A DNA stretch of 64,000 nt. Source: Candidatus Alcium sp. F082. Lineage in GTDB: Bacteria > Bacteroidota > Bacteroidia > Bacteroidales > F082. A program made the translations under genes and the position numbers. This document shows, in pieces, positions 15,462 through 23,410 of this stretch (position 1 is its first letter; every line of letters starts with the position of its first letter). Location of the stretch: contig LPNG01000002.1 in the NCBI GenBank assembly GCA_001543395.1, positions 39,315 to 103,314 on the forward strand, written 5' to 3'. The notes beneath the pieces were generated by a model, which had not been told where the DNA came from, did no database searches, and worked only from the letters and a program-made list of their open reading frames with translations.

Positions 15462-15953
15462 ATGAAAACACGACACCTTTTTGCAGGCTTGCTCATGCTG
15501 ACCGCCGCCTTAGGGTTGAGCAGCTGTGGGCCCAAGCTGCCCGAACTACCCGTTGCGGATGTCAAACCCTATTTCGCCGATGCCGCCAAGACCAAGGCCA
15601 TCGACACGGCTTTCTATGAAGTGAAAGACGCCAAAGGCAACAAATTGGGCACCGTATTGTATTCCTCGCCTTATTCCGACAACGTGAAAGGCTTCAACGG
15701 CCCCACTCCACTTCTAATCGCCTTGGATGCCGAAGGGCGCATCAAAGAGGTGGCCTTGCTGGAGAACCAGGAGACGCCCCGTTTCGCACAGCGCGTCGTT
15801 GAAGGCGGACTCTACGAAGCCTGGAAAGGCCTCACCGTCGACGAAGCCTTGAATCAGGACGTGGATGCCGTCAGTGGCGCCACCTACACCTCCAACGGTG
15901 TGAAAAACAGCCTCGTGGCACGCCTGAAGGCCTACCAAAGACAGGTTAAATAA
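15462..15953 (+). CDS. FMN-binding (covalently flavinylated) lipoprotein
   Basis: A 163-residue SPII lipoprotein (LGLSSC, lipidated C22) with an FMN-binding domain like the periplasmic parts of RnfG and NqrC. The flavinylation motif DAVSGATYTS (135-144) has T141 in the position to which ApbE links FMN through a phosphoester bond. GFNGPTPLLIALDAEGRIKEVALL and NQETPRF are also family features. It probably acts as an electron carrier on the periplasmic side. No Rnf/Nqr subunit or ApbE gene lies within the window, so its partners are encoded elsewhere. Confidence 0.88.
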   Translation: MKTRHLFAGLLMLTAALGLSSCGPKLPELPVADVKPYFADAAKTKAIDTAFYEVKDAKGNKLGTVLYSSPYSDNVKGFNGPTPLLIALDAEGRIKEVALLENQETPRFAQRVVEGGLYEAWKGLTVDEALNQDVDAVSGATYTSNGVKNSLVARLKAYQRQVK

Positions 15954-15959
15954 TGCATT

Positions 15960-15987
15960 GTAGAGACGTGCCATGGCGCGTCTCTAC
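15960..15987. repeat. 28-bp palindrome, family GTAGAGACG/CGTCTCTAC, copy 1
   Basis: GTAGAGACG and CGTCTCTAC arms around the near-palindromic 10-base core TGCCATGGCG, directly after the lipoprotein stop codon. Two more 28-bp copies with other cores are at 16739-16766 and 43836-43863. Confidence 0.85.
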
Positions 15988-16040
15988 GGTTTTGGTATGG
16001 TATTTGTATTTCATAGCTCAACATCAAAATGATATTGACT

Positions 16041-16709
16041 ATGAAAAAGACTATGTTAGCCCTATGCCTCCTCTTTGTGCTGTCGATGACGGCCGAGGCA
16101 CAAATGCGTCCACCTCGTTATCGCTATCGCCATCCTCACAGACGGACCATCGTAAGGCCCGAGCCACGAAACGTCCCTTGCATCTACACCCCAAAGGGTG
16201 AGGTCAGAGTCCATGCCATCGCCGACTTAGGCATGTGGGATTGGGGCGCCGTGTTCATGCACGAGATTCCCTATCACTTCAGTGTGGGCGGCATGGTTGA
16301 ATACCAACTTGGGAACATTACCAGCGTCGGACTGGGCGCCGAGTATTACTCGAGCTACGGCCAGCATTGCCGTCTGTTAGAGAACATGCAGGAGACCTAC
16401 CTCCACACCGTGCCCGTATATGCCAGCCTGAAGTTTGCAGCGCCCTATGTCCCCGTCAGCCCCTTTGTCGAAGGCCGCATCGGATTCTCGATCCCCGCAG
16501 GCCATGTGACGTGCTACGATGCCAATGGCGAGCATCGTTACATCTCGACGGGCTTGTACACCGCCGGTGGCATAGGCCTCAAGATATACAAGGTCTATCT
16601 CAGCTGTGGCGTCTCCGTCATCGACGTCGTCGACAGCGAATTGGGCTTCAACGAGGGACGCAAGGATGTGATCACGGATTATTATGCGAGACTATCGTTC
16701 GCGTTCTGA
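16041..16709 (+). CDS. Outer-membrane beta-barrel-like envelope protein
   Basis: About 222 residues with a signal peptide (MKKTMLALCLLFVLSMTAEAQ) followed by a basic Pro/Arg/His-rich segment (MRPPRYRYRHPHRRTIVRPE) and then alternating beta strands with glycine and aromatic residues (FSVGGMVEYQLGNITSVGLG, YASLKFAAPYVPVSPFVEG), ending in YYARLSFAF with the C-terminal aromatic usual for barrel proteins. Probably an 8-stranded porin-like protein; function unknown. An ATG four codons earlier (16029) is also possible. A 28-bp palindrome lies on each side of the gene. Confidence 0.65.
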   Translation: MKKTMLALCLLFVLSMTAEAQMRPPRYRYRHPHRRTIVRPEPRNVPCIYTPKGEVRVHAIADLGMWDWGAVFMHEIPYHFSVGGMVEYQLGNITSVGLGAEYYSSYGQHCRLLENMQETYLHTVPVYASLKFAAPYVPVSPFVEGRIGFSIPAGHVTCYDANGEHRYISTGLYTAGGIGLKIYKVYLSCGVSVIDVVDSELGFNEGRKDVITDYYARLSFAF

Positions 16710-16738
16710 TCTGAATAAACAATATGGGATATAAATAG

Positions 16739-16766
16739 GTAGAGACGGTGTGCACACCGTCTCTAC
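16739..16766 (+). terminator. 28-bp palindrome, copy 2, acting as terminator
   Basis: A perfect palindrome: arms GTAGAGACG/CGTCTCTAC and core GTGTGCACAC. It is followed by TGTTTTTATT, so it should terminate the envelope gene on the plus strand; it also sits just past the 3' end of rsmI on the minus strand. Confidence 0.7.
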
Positions 16767-16771
16767 TGTTT

Positions 16772-17476
16772 TTATTCGTCGTCTTCAGGCAGATCTGCCG
16801 AAGGCGCTGTAGTTCCTTCGAGCACGATGACGATCTCGCCCTTGATGTCTTTCTTGGAGAAATGCTCGATCACCTCGGCCAAGGTGCCGCGGGCGTTCTC
16901 TTCGTGGATCTTGGTCAGCTCGCGCGAGACGCAGACCTTACGCTCGGGTCCACACACCTCTGCCAGTTGCTGCAAGGTCTTCAGCAGGCGGAACGGCGAC
17001 TCGTAAAGAATGGTCGTGTAGGGATAAGTGGCCACTGCCTGCAGCTTGGTCTGGCGGCCTTTCTTATGCGGCAGGAAGCCTTCGAAGATGAACTTCTCGG
17101 CCGGCAGCCCCGAGTTGACCAAAGCAGGCACGAAGGCCGTCGGTCCGGGCAGACACTCCACCTCGATGCCCCGCTTGACGCACTCGCGCACCAGCAGGAA
17201 ACCCGGGTCGGAGATGGCGGGTGTGCCGGCATCGGTGACCAGGGCGAGGGTCTCTCCTGCCTGTATCCTGTCGGCCATGCGTTCCACCACCTGATGCTCG
17301 TTGCGGATGTGGAAGGCCGTCATGGGCTTGCTGATGTCGAGATGCCGCAACAGGTTGCCCGAGGTGCGGGTGTCCTCGGCGAGGATACCGTCCACCTCCT
17401 TGAGGACACGGATGGCACGCAGGGTGATGTCCTCGAGGTTGCCTATGGGCGTCGGCACAAGATAGAGCTTCGACAT
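16772..17476 (-). CDS. rsmI: 16S rRNA (cytidine1402-2'-O)-methyltransferase
   Basis: A 234-residue SAM-dependent methyltransferase of the tetrapyrrole-methylase fold that modifies C1402 in the 16S rRNA P-site region. Family motifs: LYLVPTPIGNLEDITLRA (4-21), AEDTRTSGNLLRHL (34-47), ALVTDAGTPAISDPG (75-89) and ILYESPFRLLKTL near 155. Length is slightly short at the C-terminus. It lies 8 bases downstream of the acidic protein gene and is probably in its operon. Confidence 0.96.
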   Translation of the reverse strand: MSKLYLVPTPIGNLEDITLRAIRVLKEVDGILAEDTRTSGNLLRHLDISKPMTAFHIRNEHQVVERMADRIQAGETLALVTDAGTPAISDPGFLLVRECVKRGIEVECLPGPTAFVPALVNSGLPAEKFIFEGFLPHKKGRQTKLQAVATYPYTTILYESPFRLLKTLQQLAEVCGPERKVCVSRELTKIHEENARGTLAEVIEHFSKKDIKGEIVIVLEGTTAPSADLPEDDE

Positions 17477-17484
17477 GGCTACGG

Positions 17485-18528
17485 TTATTCAAACTTGTGG
17501 GAAACCAAGTCCTTGAGTTTCTGATAGGCTTCGTTGCTGCTGTTCCACTGCAACTCGATCTTCAGCTCGTTGAGATAAATCATGGCACCGTTCAAGGTCT
17601 TCAGGTCGTTGAGGTTCTCGATGGACTTGTTGTATTTCTCCATGCTGCCGCCAAACAGTTCGTTGACGAACAAGAACTTGTCGTTGATGCCGATGACCGA
17701 CTTCAGGTCGCGGCCAGGGGCCTGCTGCAGCTTGGCGGCCAGTGAGTGGTCCTCGCCCATCATGCTCTCGCCCAACGAGAGCTCAAAGCTGGCGTCGTCT
17801 TGTCCGAAGAATCCCGACATGCCGTCCGACGACTGGCGCTCGATCTCTTCCCTCTCGGCCATTCGCTCGTCATCCATACGCGGCATCACCAAGGGGTTGT
17901 CGGTCACCAGGTCTTCGCCATGCACGCGGTCGCGCTCGGGGATGTCCTCCTCTGGGATCTCCTCCATCACATGCACCACCTTGCCGTCTTTTTCGACCGT
18001 CTCGACCTTCGCCTCTGGCTCGGGTTCTGGCACCTCTTCGAAGCGGAGGAACACACCGAAATCGTCGCCCAAGGGACGCTCTTCCTCGACGGGAGCCACT
18101 TCGGGCTCGGGCTGAAGTGCAGGCGCTTCAAACACCGGAGTGGGAGCCACCACGGGTTCAGGCTCAACGACGGGCTCAGGTGTTGGCTCAACGACAGGTT
18201 CGAGGGCTGGCTCGGGTTCCGGCTCAGGTTCTGGTTCGAGCTCTGGTTCGGGCTCTGCCTCAGGTTGTTCCTCTTGCGTCATCCCGCCGAAGAGGCCAGC
18301 GATGTCATCGGCGTCGAAAGGAAGGTCTTCGTCGTCGGCCACTGCGCCCACGTTAACGGAGCATAACATATCGTAAAGGGTGTGGGTGCGGTTCATCAGC
18401 ACATCCAAGTCGAGGAGTTCGAGGGGTTTCTCGTTTCTTAACAGGTAGTTAATTTGTTGGTATAACAAGCTGATTTCCTGCTTAATAGAAACCAACTGTT
18501 CTTTTTGGCTCTCAAAAGTGTCGTTCAT
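17485..18528 (-). CDS. Acidic hypothetical protein with Pro-Glu repeats
   Basis: 347 residues, not recognised by a functional name. A helical N-terminus (about 1-60, coiled-coil-like, EQLVSIKQEISLLYQQINYL) and a conserved-looking helical C-terminus (about 270-347, with NDKFLFVNELFGGSMEKYNK) are joined by a long low-complexity linker of EPEP, EPVVEP and PTPE units (about 95-165). No signal peptide or membrane span, so probably cytoplasmic. The same N- and C-terminal arrangement occurs in Bacteroidales proteins of unknown function. It is divergent from tdk across 57 bases and is followed by rsmI after 8 bases. Confidence 0.75.
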   Translation of the reverse strand: MNDTFESQKEQLVSIKQEISLLYQQINYLLRNEKPLELLDLDVLMNRTHTLYDMLCSVNVGAVADDEDLPFDADDIAGLFGGMTQEEQPEAEPEPELEPEPEPEPEPALEPVVEPTPEPVVEPEPVVAPTPVFEAPALQPEPEVAPVEEERPLGDDFGVFLRFEEVPEPEPEAKVETVEKDGKVVHVMEEIPEEDIPERDRVHGEDLVTDNPLVMPRMDDERMAEREEIERQSSDGMSGFFGQDDASFELSLGESMMGEDHSLAAKLQQAPGRDLKSVIGINDKFLFVNELFGGSMEKYNKSIENLNDLKTLNGAMIYLNELKIELQWNSSNEAYQKLKDLVSHKFE

Positions 18529-18585
18529 AAAAGATTTATCTCTAATTTTGGGTGCTAAATTACAAATAATCTAACTACCTTCGTT

Positions 18586-19194
18586 ATGTTTCTGGAAAAA
18601 GATTCACACAATAGGACTCAAGGTTGGATCGAGGTCATTTGCGGCTCCATGTTTTCGGGTAAGACCGAAGAGCTGATCCGTAGGTTGAAGCGTGCCAAAA
18701 TCGCCAAGCTGAAGGTTGAGATCTTCAAGCCAGGTGTCGACACGCGCTACAGCGAGGAGGACGTGGTGTCGCACAACGCCACGGCCTTGCATTCCATCCC
18801 GGTGGAGAGTGCCAGTGAGATCCTTTTCTATGCCAACGACGTCGACGTGGTCGGCATCGACGAGGCCCAATTCCTCGACGACGAGCTGCCCAACGTGTGC
18901 CAGCAGCTGGCCAACCAAGGCGTGCGCGTCATCATAGCCGGTTTGGACATGGACTTCATGGGCAAGCCCTTCGGTCCCATGCCCACGTTGATGGCCATCG
19001 CCGAAGACGTCACCAAGGTGCATGCCATCTGCGTGCGCTGCGGCAGTCCGGCGCAATACTCACACCGCACCATTGCGGGCGACAAACTTGTGGTATTGGG
19101 AGAGACGGAAAGCTACGAGCCCCTATGCCGTGCCTGTTACCTGAAGGCCCAGCAGGAGCGGGAATCACTTCCCACGTCCTTGGATAACGATTAA
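18586..19194 (+). CDS. tdk: Thymidine kinase
   Basis: A 202-residue type II thymidine kinase that salvages deoxythymidine to dTMP. P-loop GSMFSGKT (20-27), Walker [10 protein letters not shown] (about 86-94), a lasso loop with a zinc knuckle (CVRCG and LCRACY) near 147-186. The last 30 bases overlap the convergent glycosyl-1-phosphate transferase gene. The first 13 residues before the conserved core look normal for Bacteroidota Tdk. Confidence 0.97.
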   Translation: MFLEKDSHNRTQGWIEVICGSMFSGKTEELIRRLKRAKIAKLKVEIFKPGVDTRYSEEDVVSHNATALHSIPVESASEILFYANDVDVVGIDEAQFLDDELPNVCQQLANQGVRVIIAGLDMDFMGKPFGPMPTLMAIAEDVTKVHAICVRCGSPAQYSHRTIAGDKLVVLGETESYEPLCRACYLKAQQERESLPTSLDND

Positions 19195-20589
19195 CACCGT
19201 ATAGATCAAAATCTTGATGTCGAGGGCGAGGCTGACGTTCTCGATATAAAGCACATCGTATTTCAGTCGCTCAATCATCTCCTCGACATTCTCGGCATAG
19301 CCATATTTCACCTCACCCCAGCTGGTGATGCCAGGCTTCACCTTAAGCAGCAGGCGGTAATATGGGGCCGTCTCCATGATCTTGTCGATATAATACTGAC
19401 GTTCGGGGCGGTAGCCCACCAGCGACATGTCGCCTTTCAGCACCGTCCAGAACTGCGGGATCTCGTCGAGGCGCACCTTACGCATGAACTTGCCGAACTT
19501 GGTGATGCGCGGGTCGTCGTCGCTCGAGAGCTGTGGCGTGCCTCCCGACTCGGCGTCGACACGCATGCTGCGGAACTTGGCCATCTTGAAAGGTTTGCCG
19601 CCCTTGCCGATGCGCTCCTGGACATAGAAAACAGGGCCTTTCGAGGTCGACTTCACGATGATGGCGCAGATCAAGAACACAGGCGAGAGGATGACCAAGG
19701 CCAAGATGGAGGCCACGATGTCGAAAGCGCGCTTCACCACCCGCTGCCAAATGGGCATCAGCTCGGGGGTGACCTGCACCAAAGGCGCCTGCCAGATGGC
19801 CGATTGCTTCACCGTGCCAAACACCAGGTCCTGCATGGCGGGGATGATCTTCACGTTGGCGTTGGTCGTGTCGACCACCGAGAGCAGCACCTTCATCGTC
19901 TCCACCTCAGAACGCTCGATGGCGATGATGATCTCCTCCACGTTTTTGTCTTTCACCACCTGGTCGATCTCGCGGTAGGAGCCCAAGCGGGGAAGATACT
20001 CCGCCAGCTTATATTCCGACTTGTCGTAAACATTCAGGAAGCCGATGAGGCGACGGCCCGAAGGCTTCACCTCTTCCTCGATCTCCTTGAAGATGGCGCA
20101 GGCATTGTCGTTGCTACCCACGATGAGGGTGTTGAACCCAATCTTCCTGCTGCGGATACGCGAAATCACCGTGGTGGTGATGATCAGTCGCGGGATATAG
20201 GTGATGAGGAACTGAAGCGTGAATAAGGCTATAAACGACTGATAATAAGACTTATAACTAACCACTTCATCATCCAAGATCACCACAAAGAAGAGGACGA
20301 CCACACCCAGCAGGGTGATGAAGAACGTCTGTCCCAACTCCTTCAGCCTCGATTTCTGGTAGACCTTCTCGTAGGCACCCGTCACGGCATGAAGCATAAG
20401 CCAGCAGATGGGGATGATGATGACACCGAGCCAGAAACTGGGCGTGACGAAAGAATGCGTGATACGGTCCCAATAATTGATATACAGGTCCTCGTGGGCC
20501 TTGCGGAAGAGATAAAACAACGTCCACGCCACGATGGAGGCAATCCAATCGACGACGAAATAGAGCGTGGCCAGTCTATTCTTGTTCAT
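19165..20589 (-). CDS. Undecaprenyl-phosphate sugar-1-phosphate transferase (WcaJ-like)
   Basis: A 474-residue membrane enzyme of the polyprenyl glycosylphosphotransferase family that starts exopolysaccharide or O-antigen repeat synthesis on undecaprenyl phosphate. Four or five N-terminal membrane spans (about 8-125) precede a CoA-binding-like Rossmann segment ([16 protein letters not shown]), a re-entrant hydrophobic helix (about 290-313) and the catalytic transferase domain with [21 protein letters not shown] and [13 protein letters not shown]. It overlaps the lipoprotein gene start-to-stop by four bases (ATGA) and converges with tdk with a 30-base overlap. No other polysaccharide genes are adjacent, so the sugar is unknown. 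Confidence 0.93.
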   Translation of the reverse strand: MNKNRLATLYFVVDWIASIVAWTLFYLFRKAHEDLYINYWDRITHSFVTPSFWLGVIIIPICWLMLHAVTGAYEKVYQKSRLKELGQTFFITLLGVVVLFFVVILDDEVVSYKSYYQSFIALFTLQFLITYIPRLIITTTVISRIRSRKIGFNTLIVGSNDNACAIFKEIEEEVKPSGRRLIGFLNVYDKSEYKLAEYLPRLGSYREIDQVVKDKNVEEIIIAIERSEVETMKVLLSVVDTTNANVKIIPAMQDLVFGTVKQSAIWQAPLVQVTPELMPIWQRVVKRAFDIVASILALVILSPVFLICAIIVKSTSKGPVFYVQERIGKGGKPFKMAKFRSMRVDAESGGTPQLSSDDDPRITKFGKFMRKVRLDEIPQFWTVLKGDMSLVGYRPERQYYIDKIMETAPYYRLLLKVKPGITSWGEVKYGYAENVEEMIERLKYDVLYIENVSLALDIKILIYTVLIVIQGRGK

Positions 20590-21566
20590 AGGTTACGATA
20601 AAGCAGTTTCAGGTTATCGAAATAATAATAGCGAGGTTCGCTGATGGGATGGTATTCATGACCATAAGGCACGCCTCCATAAGTCATGTAGTTGGCTGCC
20701 GTCAGGTCGGAAGTGAAATAAACCTTAAAATAGGGAGATGAAGCATAGTTATTCATCATCGGGCCGATGTTGATGTATATTTTGTTCCAACGCTGTGGTT
20801 TGTCATGTGTTTTGTCGGTAGGTGTCACTTTAACCAGTGGCTTGGTCTCCAACGTATAGTTTTCGTAATACTGCACGCCAACACAGAAGGTGTCGTTGCA
20901 GTTGTAGTCCATCTCCAGCAGGCAATACACGCCGTTGGTGCCTTTATAGAAGTCGAACTCGTCGGCGGTGGCCATCATAAAGTCGAGGGTGTCGGGCGGC
21001 AGCTCCACCTTACCCGACCAGAAGGAGTTGACTGAATGCCATGCCTCGTCGCCCGTGACGCGGCTGGCGCCGATGGTGCTATCACCCACAGGAAGCAGGG
21101 TGTTGGCATTCTCAAAGTCTTCCATCCATGCGATATTCGTTCCATTGTTGATGGGATAGTAACTCACCACGGGTTGCAGGTTGACGATGCTGTCTTCGAC
21201 CAGGTTCAGGTTCTCATACACCACACGCTGGTAAAAAGGATAACGGTCGCGCGCCGAGGAGCGTCCGTCGACTTTGATGCCGCCATAGACCGTCACCTTA
21301 TGGGGCCCTTTCTTCAAGACCGGGAAAGTGGCGGGGAGCTCATAGACGCCAATCAGCTGGTCGTCGATATGCACCCAGGCATCGGTGATCTTGCTGGTGT
21401 TGGCGCCAAAGACGAAATAGTTTTCGGGGTTGGGGTCCACCTCGATGGATTCAATATGGATATAGGCGGGCACCTTTTGCGGTCCTTCAAACTTCTTACA
21501 CGAAGGCAAGGCTACGGCAAAAGCAAGGATAAGCAACAAGGTAAGACAGGTAAAGTTTCTTTTCAT
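20586..21566 (-). CDS. Hypothetical lipoprotein coupled to the WcaJ-like gene
   Basis: A 326-residue SPII lipoprotein (VALPSC, C23), mature protein rich in beta strands, Tyr and Asn. The N-terminal third resembles an immunoglobulin-like module (YIHIESIEVDPNPENYFVFG... GPHKVTVYGGIKVDG). The C-terminal two thirds start WMEDFENANTLLPVGDSTIG and look like a carbohydrate-binding jelly-roll (choice-of-anchor type). Its stop overlaps the start of the sugar-phosphate transferase gene by four bases, so they are co-translated. A surface role in the same polysaccharide pathway is an inference; no function is known to me. Confidence 0.75.
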   Translation of the reverse strand: MKRNFTCLTLLLILAFAVALPSCKKFEGPQKVPAYIHIESIEVDPNPENYFVFGANTSKITDAWVHIDDQLIGVYELPATFPVLKKGPHKVTVYGGIKVDGRSSARDRYPFYQRVVYENLNLVEDSIVNLQPVVSYYPINNGTNIAWMEDFENANTLLPVGDSTIGASRVTGDEAWHSVNSFWSGKVELPPDTLDFMMATADEFDFYKGTNGVYCLLEMDYNCNDTFCVGVQYYENYTLETKPLVKVTPTDKTHDKPQRWNKIYINIGPMMNNYASSPYFKVYFTSDLTAANYMTYGGVPYGHEYHPISEPRYYYFDNLKLLYRNL

Positions 21567-21627
21567 ATCATCACTAGTCTTTTATTATGGAACGAAATGT
21601 ATCGGCTATTATTGTAACGTCACCACT

Positions 21628-22614
21628 TTATTTCTGCACTTTTGCGATGGAGGCGTCGACGGCGTCGAGGATACGGTAGGCCAGCTTCAGCACACCGATG
21701 CCGTCGTCGATGGTGACGGCGGGTGTGGCGTTGTGAACGATGGCGTCGTAGAAGCTCTCCAGCTCGGTCTTGATGGCATTGACGGGATGGACCTCGGGCC
21801 TTTGGAACGTGATCTGCTTCTCGGTGCCGTCGCCCAAGGTGATGGTGGCCGAGAGCGGGTTGGTCTCGTCGACCGTGTCGTGGATGCGGGTGATCTCCGC
21901 CACCTTGTCGAGGAAATCAACGGTGATATAGGCGTCGCGCTGGAAGATACGGGTCTTGCGCATGTTCTTCATCGACAGGCGCGAGGCCGTCAGGTTGGCC
22001 ACCGTGCCGTTTTCGAACTCGATGCGGACGTTGGTGATGTCGGGGGTGGGACTCACGATGCTGACACCATTGGCACTGATATGCTGCACGGGCGACTTCA
22101 CGATGGTGAGCAAGATGTCGAGGTCGTGCACCATCAGATCGAGGACCACGGGCACGTCGGTGCCGCGCGGGTTGAACAGCGCCAGACGGTGCGCCTCAAC
22201 AAACAAAGGGTCTTTGATGAAAGGCTCGGCCGCGATGAAGGCGGGGTTGAACCGCTCCACATGGCCCACCTGCACCTTCACCCCAGCCTCATCGGCCAGC
22301 TTCTTCAGGGCGTTGGCCTCTTCGGGCGTTGCCACGATGGGCTTCTCGATGAAGACATGCTTGCGTTTCAGCAAGGCCTTCGATGCGCACTCAAAATGAC
22401 GGATGGTGGGCGTGACGATGTCGACCACGTCGACGGCATCAATCAGAGCATCGATGGAGCCGAAGCTGCTGACGCCCGTTTCGGCTTCCACCTGCTTGGC
22501 GGTCTCCTCAGCCGGGTCATAAAAGCCCACCAAAACGTAATTCTCTATCTGTTTGATGCAGTTGATATGGATTTTTCCCAGATGCCCTGCACCTAAAACA
22601 CCGATTTTCAGCAT
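21628..22614 (-). CDS. Gfo/Idh/MocA family oxidoreductase
   Basis: A 328-residue NAD(P)-dependent dehydrogenase. The Rossmann dinucleotide motif GVLGAGHLGKIH is at 5-16, the EKP motif (EKPIVAT, about 95-101) supplies the usual lysine, and VGHVERFNPAF (120-130) and VLDLMVHDLDILL (about 156-168) match the substrate domain with the catalytic His near 163. The family oxidises sugars or inositols, often UDP-sugars. It may belong with the lipoprotein and WcaJ-like genes 62 bases downstream. Promoter at 22631-22638. Confidence 0.9.
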   Translation of the reverse strand: MLKIGVLGAGHLGKIHINCIKQIENYVLVGFYDPAEETAKQVEAETGVSSFGSIDALIDAVDVVDIVTPTIRHFECASKALLKRKHVFIEKPIVATPEEANALKKLADEAGVKVQVGHVERFNPAFIAAEPFIKDPLFVEAHRLALFNPRGTDVPVVLDLMVHDLDILLTIVKSPVQHISANGVSIVSPTPDITNVRIEFENGTVANLTASRLSMKNMRKTRIFQRDAYITVDFLDKVAEITRIHDTVDETNPLSATITLGDGTEKQITFQRPEVHPVNAIKTELESFYDAIVHNATPAVTIDDGIGVLKLAYRILDAVDASIAKVQK

Positions 22615-22630
22615 ATGAAAAAATTTTCCG

Positions 22631-22638
22631 CAAAAATA
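22631..22638 (-). promoter_or_regulatory. Promoter -7 element of the Gfo/Idh gene
   Basis: Minus-strand TATTTTTG (22638 to 22631), exact TAnnTTTG, 17 bases before the ATG at 22614. Confidence 0.6.
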
Positions 22639-22690
22639 GTTCTTTTATCGTTAGGTTTGGCGTAATTTCGCGCCGCAAATTGAAAATAGA

Positions 22691-22714
22691 GGACCCTGAG
22701 CCAGTCGAAGGGCC
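22691..22714. repeat. Dispersed GAGCC-GTCGAAGG repeat, third site
   Basis: GGACCCTGAGCCAGTCGAAG plus GGCC matches one arm of the units at 13352-13412 and 13646-13697. It lies in the leader of pcm and underlies the rejected upstream start at 22680. Confidence 0.6.
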
Positions 22715-22727
22715 GACCCCATCTACA

Positions 22728-23393
22728 ATGAACACCCGTTTAGAAGACAACTACCGCCACAAGGGCTTACGCAAGCAACTCGTTGACACTTTGCGAACAA
22801 AAGGCATCACCGACGAAGCCGTATTGAATGCCATCAACGAAGTGCCCCGCCATGTTTTTCTCGACTCTTCCTTTGTCGAGCTCGCCTATCAGGACAAGGC
22901 CTTCCCCATAGGCTCGGGGCAGACCATCTCGCAGCCCCACACGGTGGCCTTACAGACCCAGCTTTTGCAGGTCGAAAAAGGCATGAAGGTGCTTGAGATC
23001 GGCACAGGCTCAGGCTATCAAGCCTGTGTGCTGGCCGCACTGGGTGCCAAGGTGTTCAGCATCGAGCGGCAACGCAACCTGTTTTTCAAGACGAAAGAGA
23101 TCCTCGAGCAACTGCCGTTCAAGGTCAAGACATTCTTGGGCGACGGCTATGAGGGTCTGCCCACCTACCAGCCCTTCGACCGCATCATCATCACAGCTGG
23201 CGCACCCAGCATACCAGAGGCGCTTGTCAAACAGATGAAGACAGGCGGCATCATGGTCATCCCGATGGACAACGCCAAAGGCGATGGACAGACCATGCTG
23301 AGGGTCACCAAAATGGATGACGGATCATTGAAAAAAGAGGAGTTCGGCGACTTCAAGTTTGTGCCGATGTTGAAAGAGATTGGGAATGATTAA
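22728..23393 (+). CDS. pcm: Protein-L-isoaspartate O-methyltransferase
   Basis: A 221-residue SAM methyltransferase that marks isoaspartyl residues for repair. Family motifs: GITDEAVLNAINEVPRH, GSGQTISQPHTVA (substrate loop), VLEIGTGSGYQACVLAAL (motif I) and DRIIITAGAPSIPEALVKQ (motif II/post II). Start at 22728 chosen because the 16-codon extension is dispersed repeat DNA. Divergent from the Gfo/Idh gene and convergent with the T9SS protein gene. Confidence 0.96.
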   Translation: MNTRLEDNYRHKGLRKQLVDTLRTKGITDEAVLNAINEVPRHVFLDSSFVELAYQDKAFPIGSGQTISQPHTVALQTQLLQVEKGMKVLEIGTGSGYQACVLAALGAKVFSIERQRNLFFKTKEILEQLPFKVKTFLGDGYEGLPTYQPFDRIIITAGAPSIPEALVKQMKTGGIMVIPMDNAKGDGQTMLRVTKMDDGSLKKEEFGDFKFVPMLKEIGND

Positions 23394-23410
23394 AAAAAAG
23401 AGGCTGCCTT

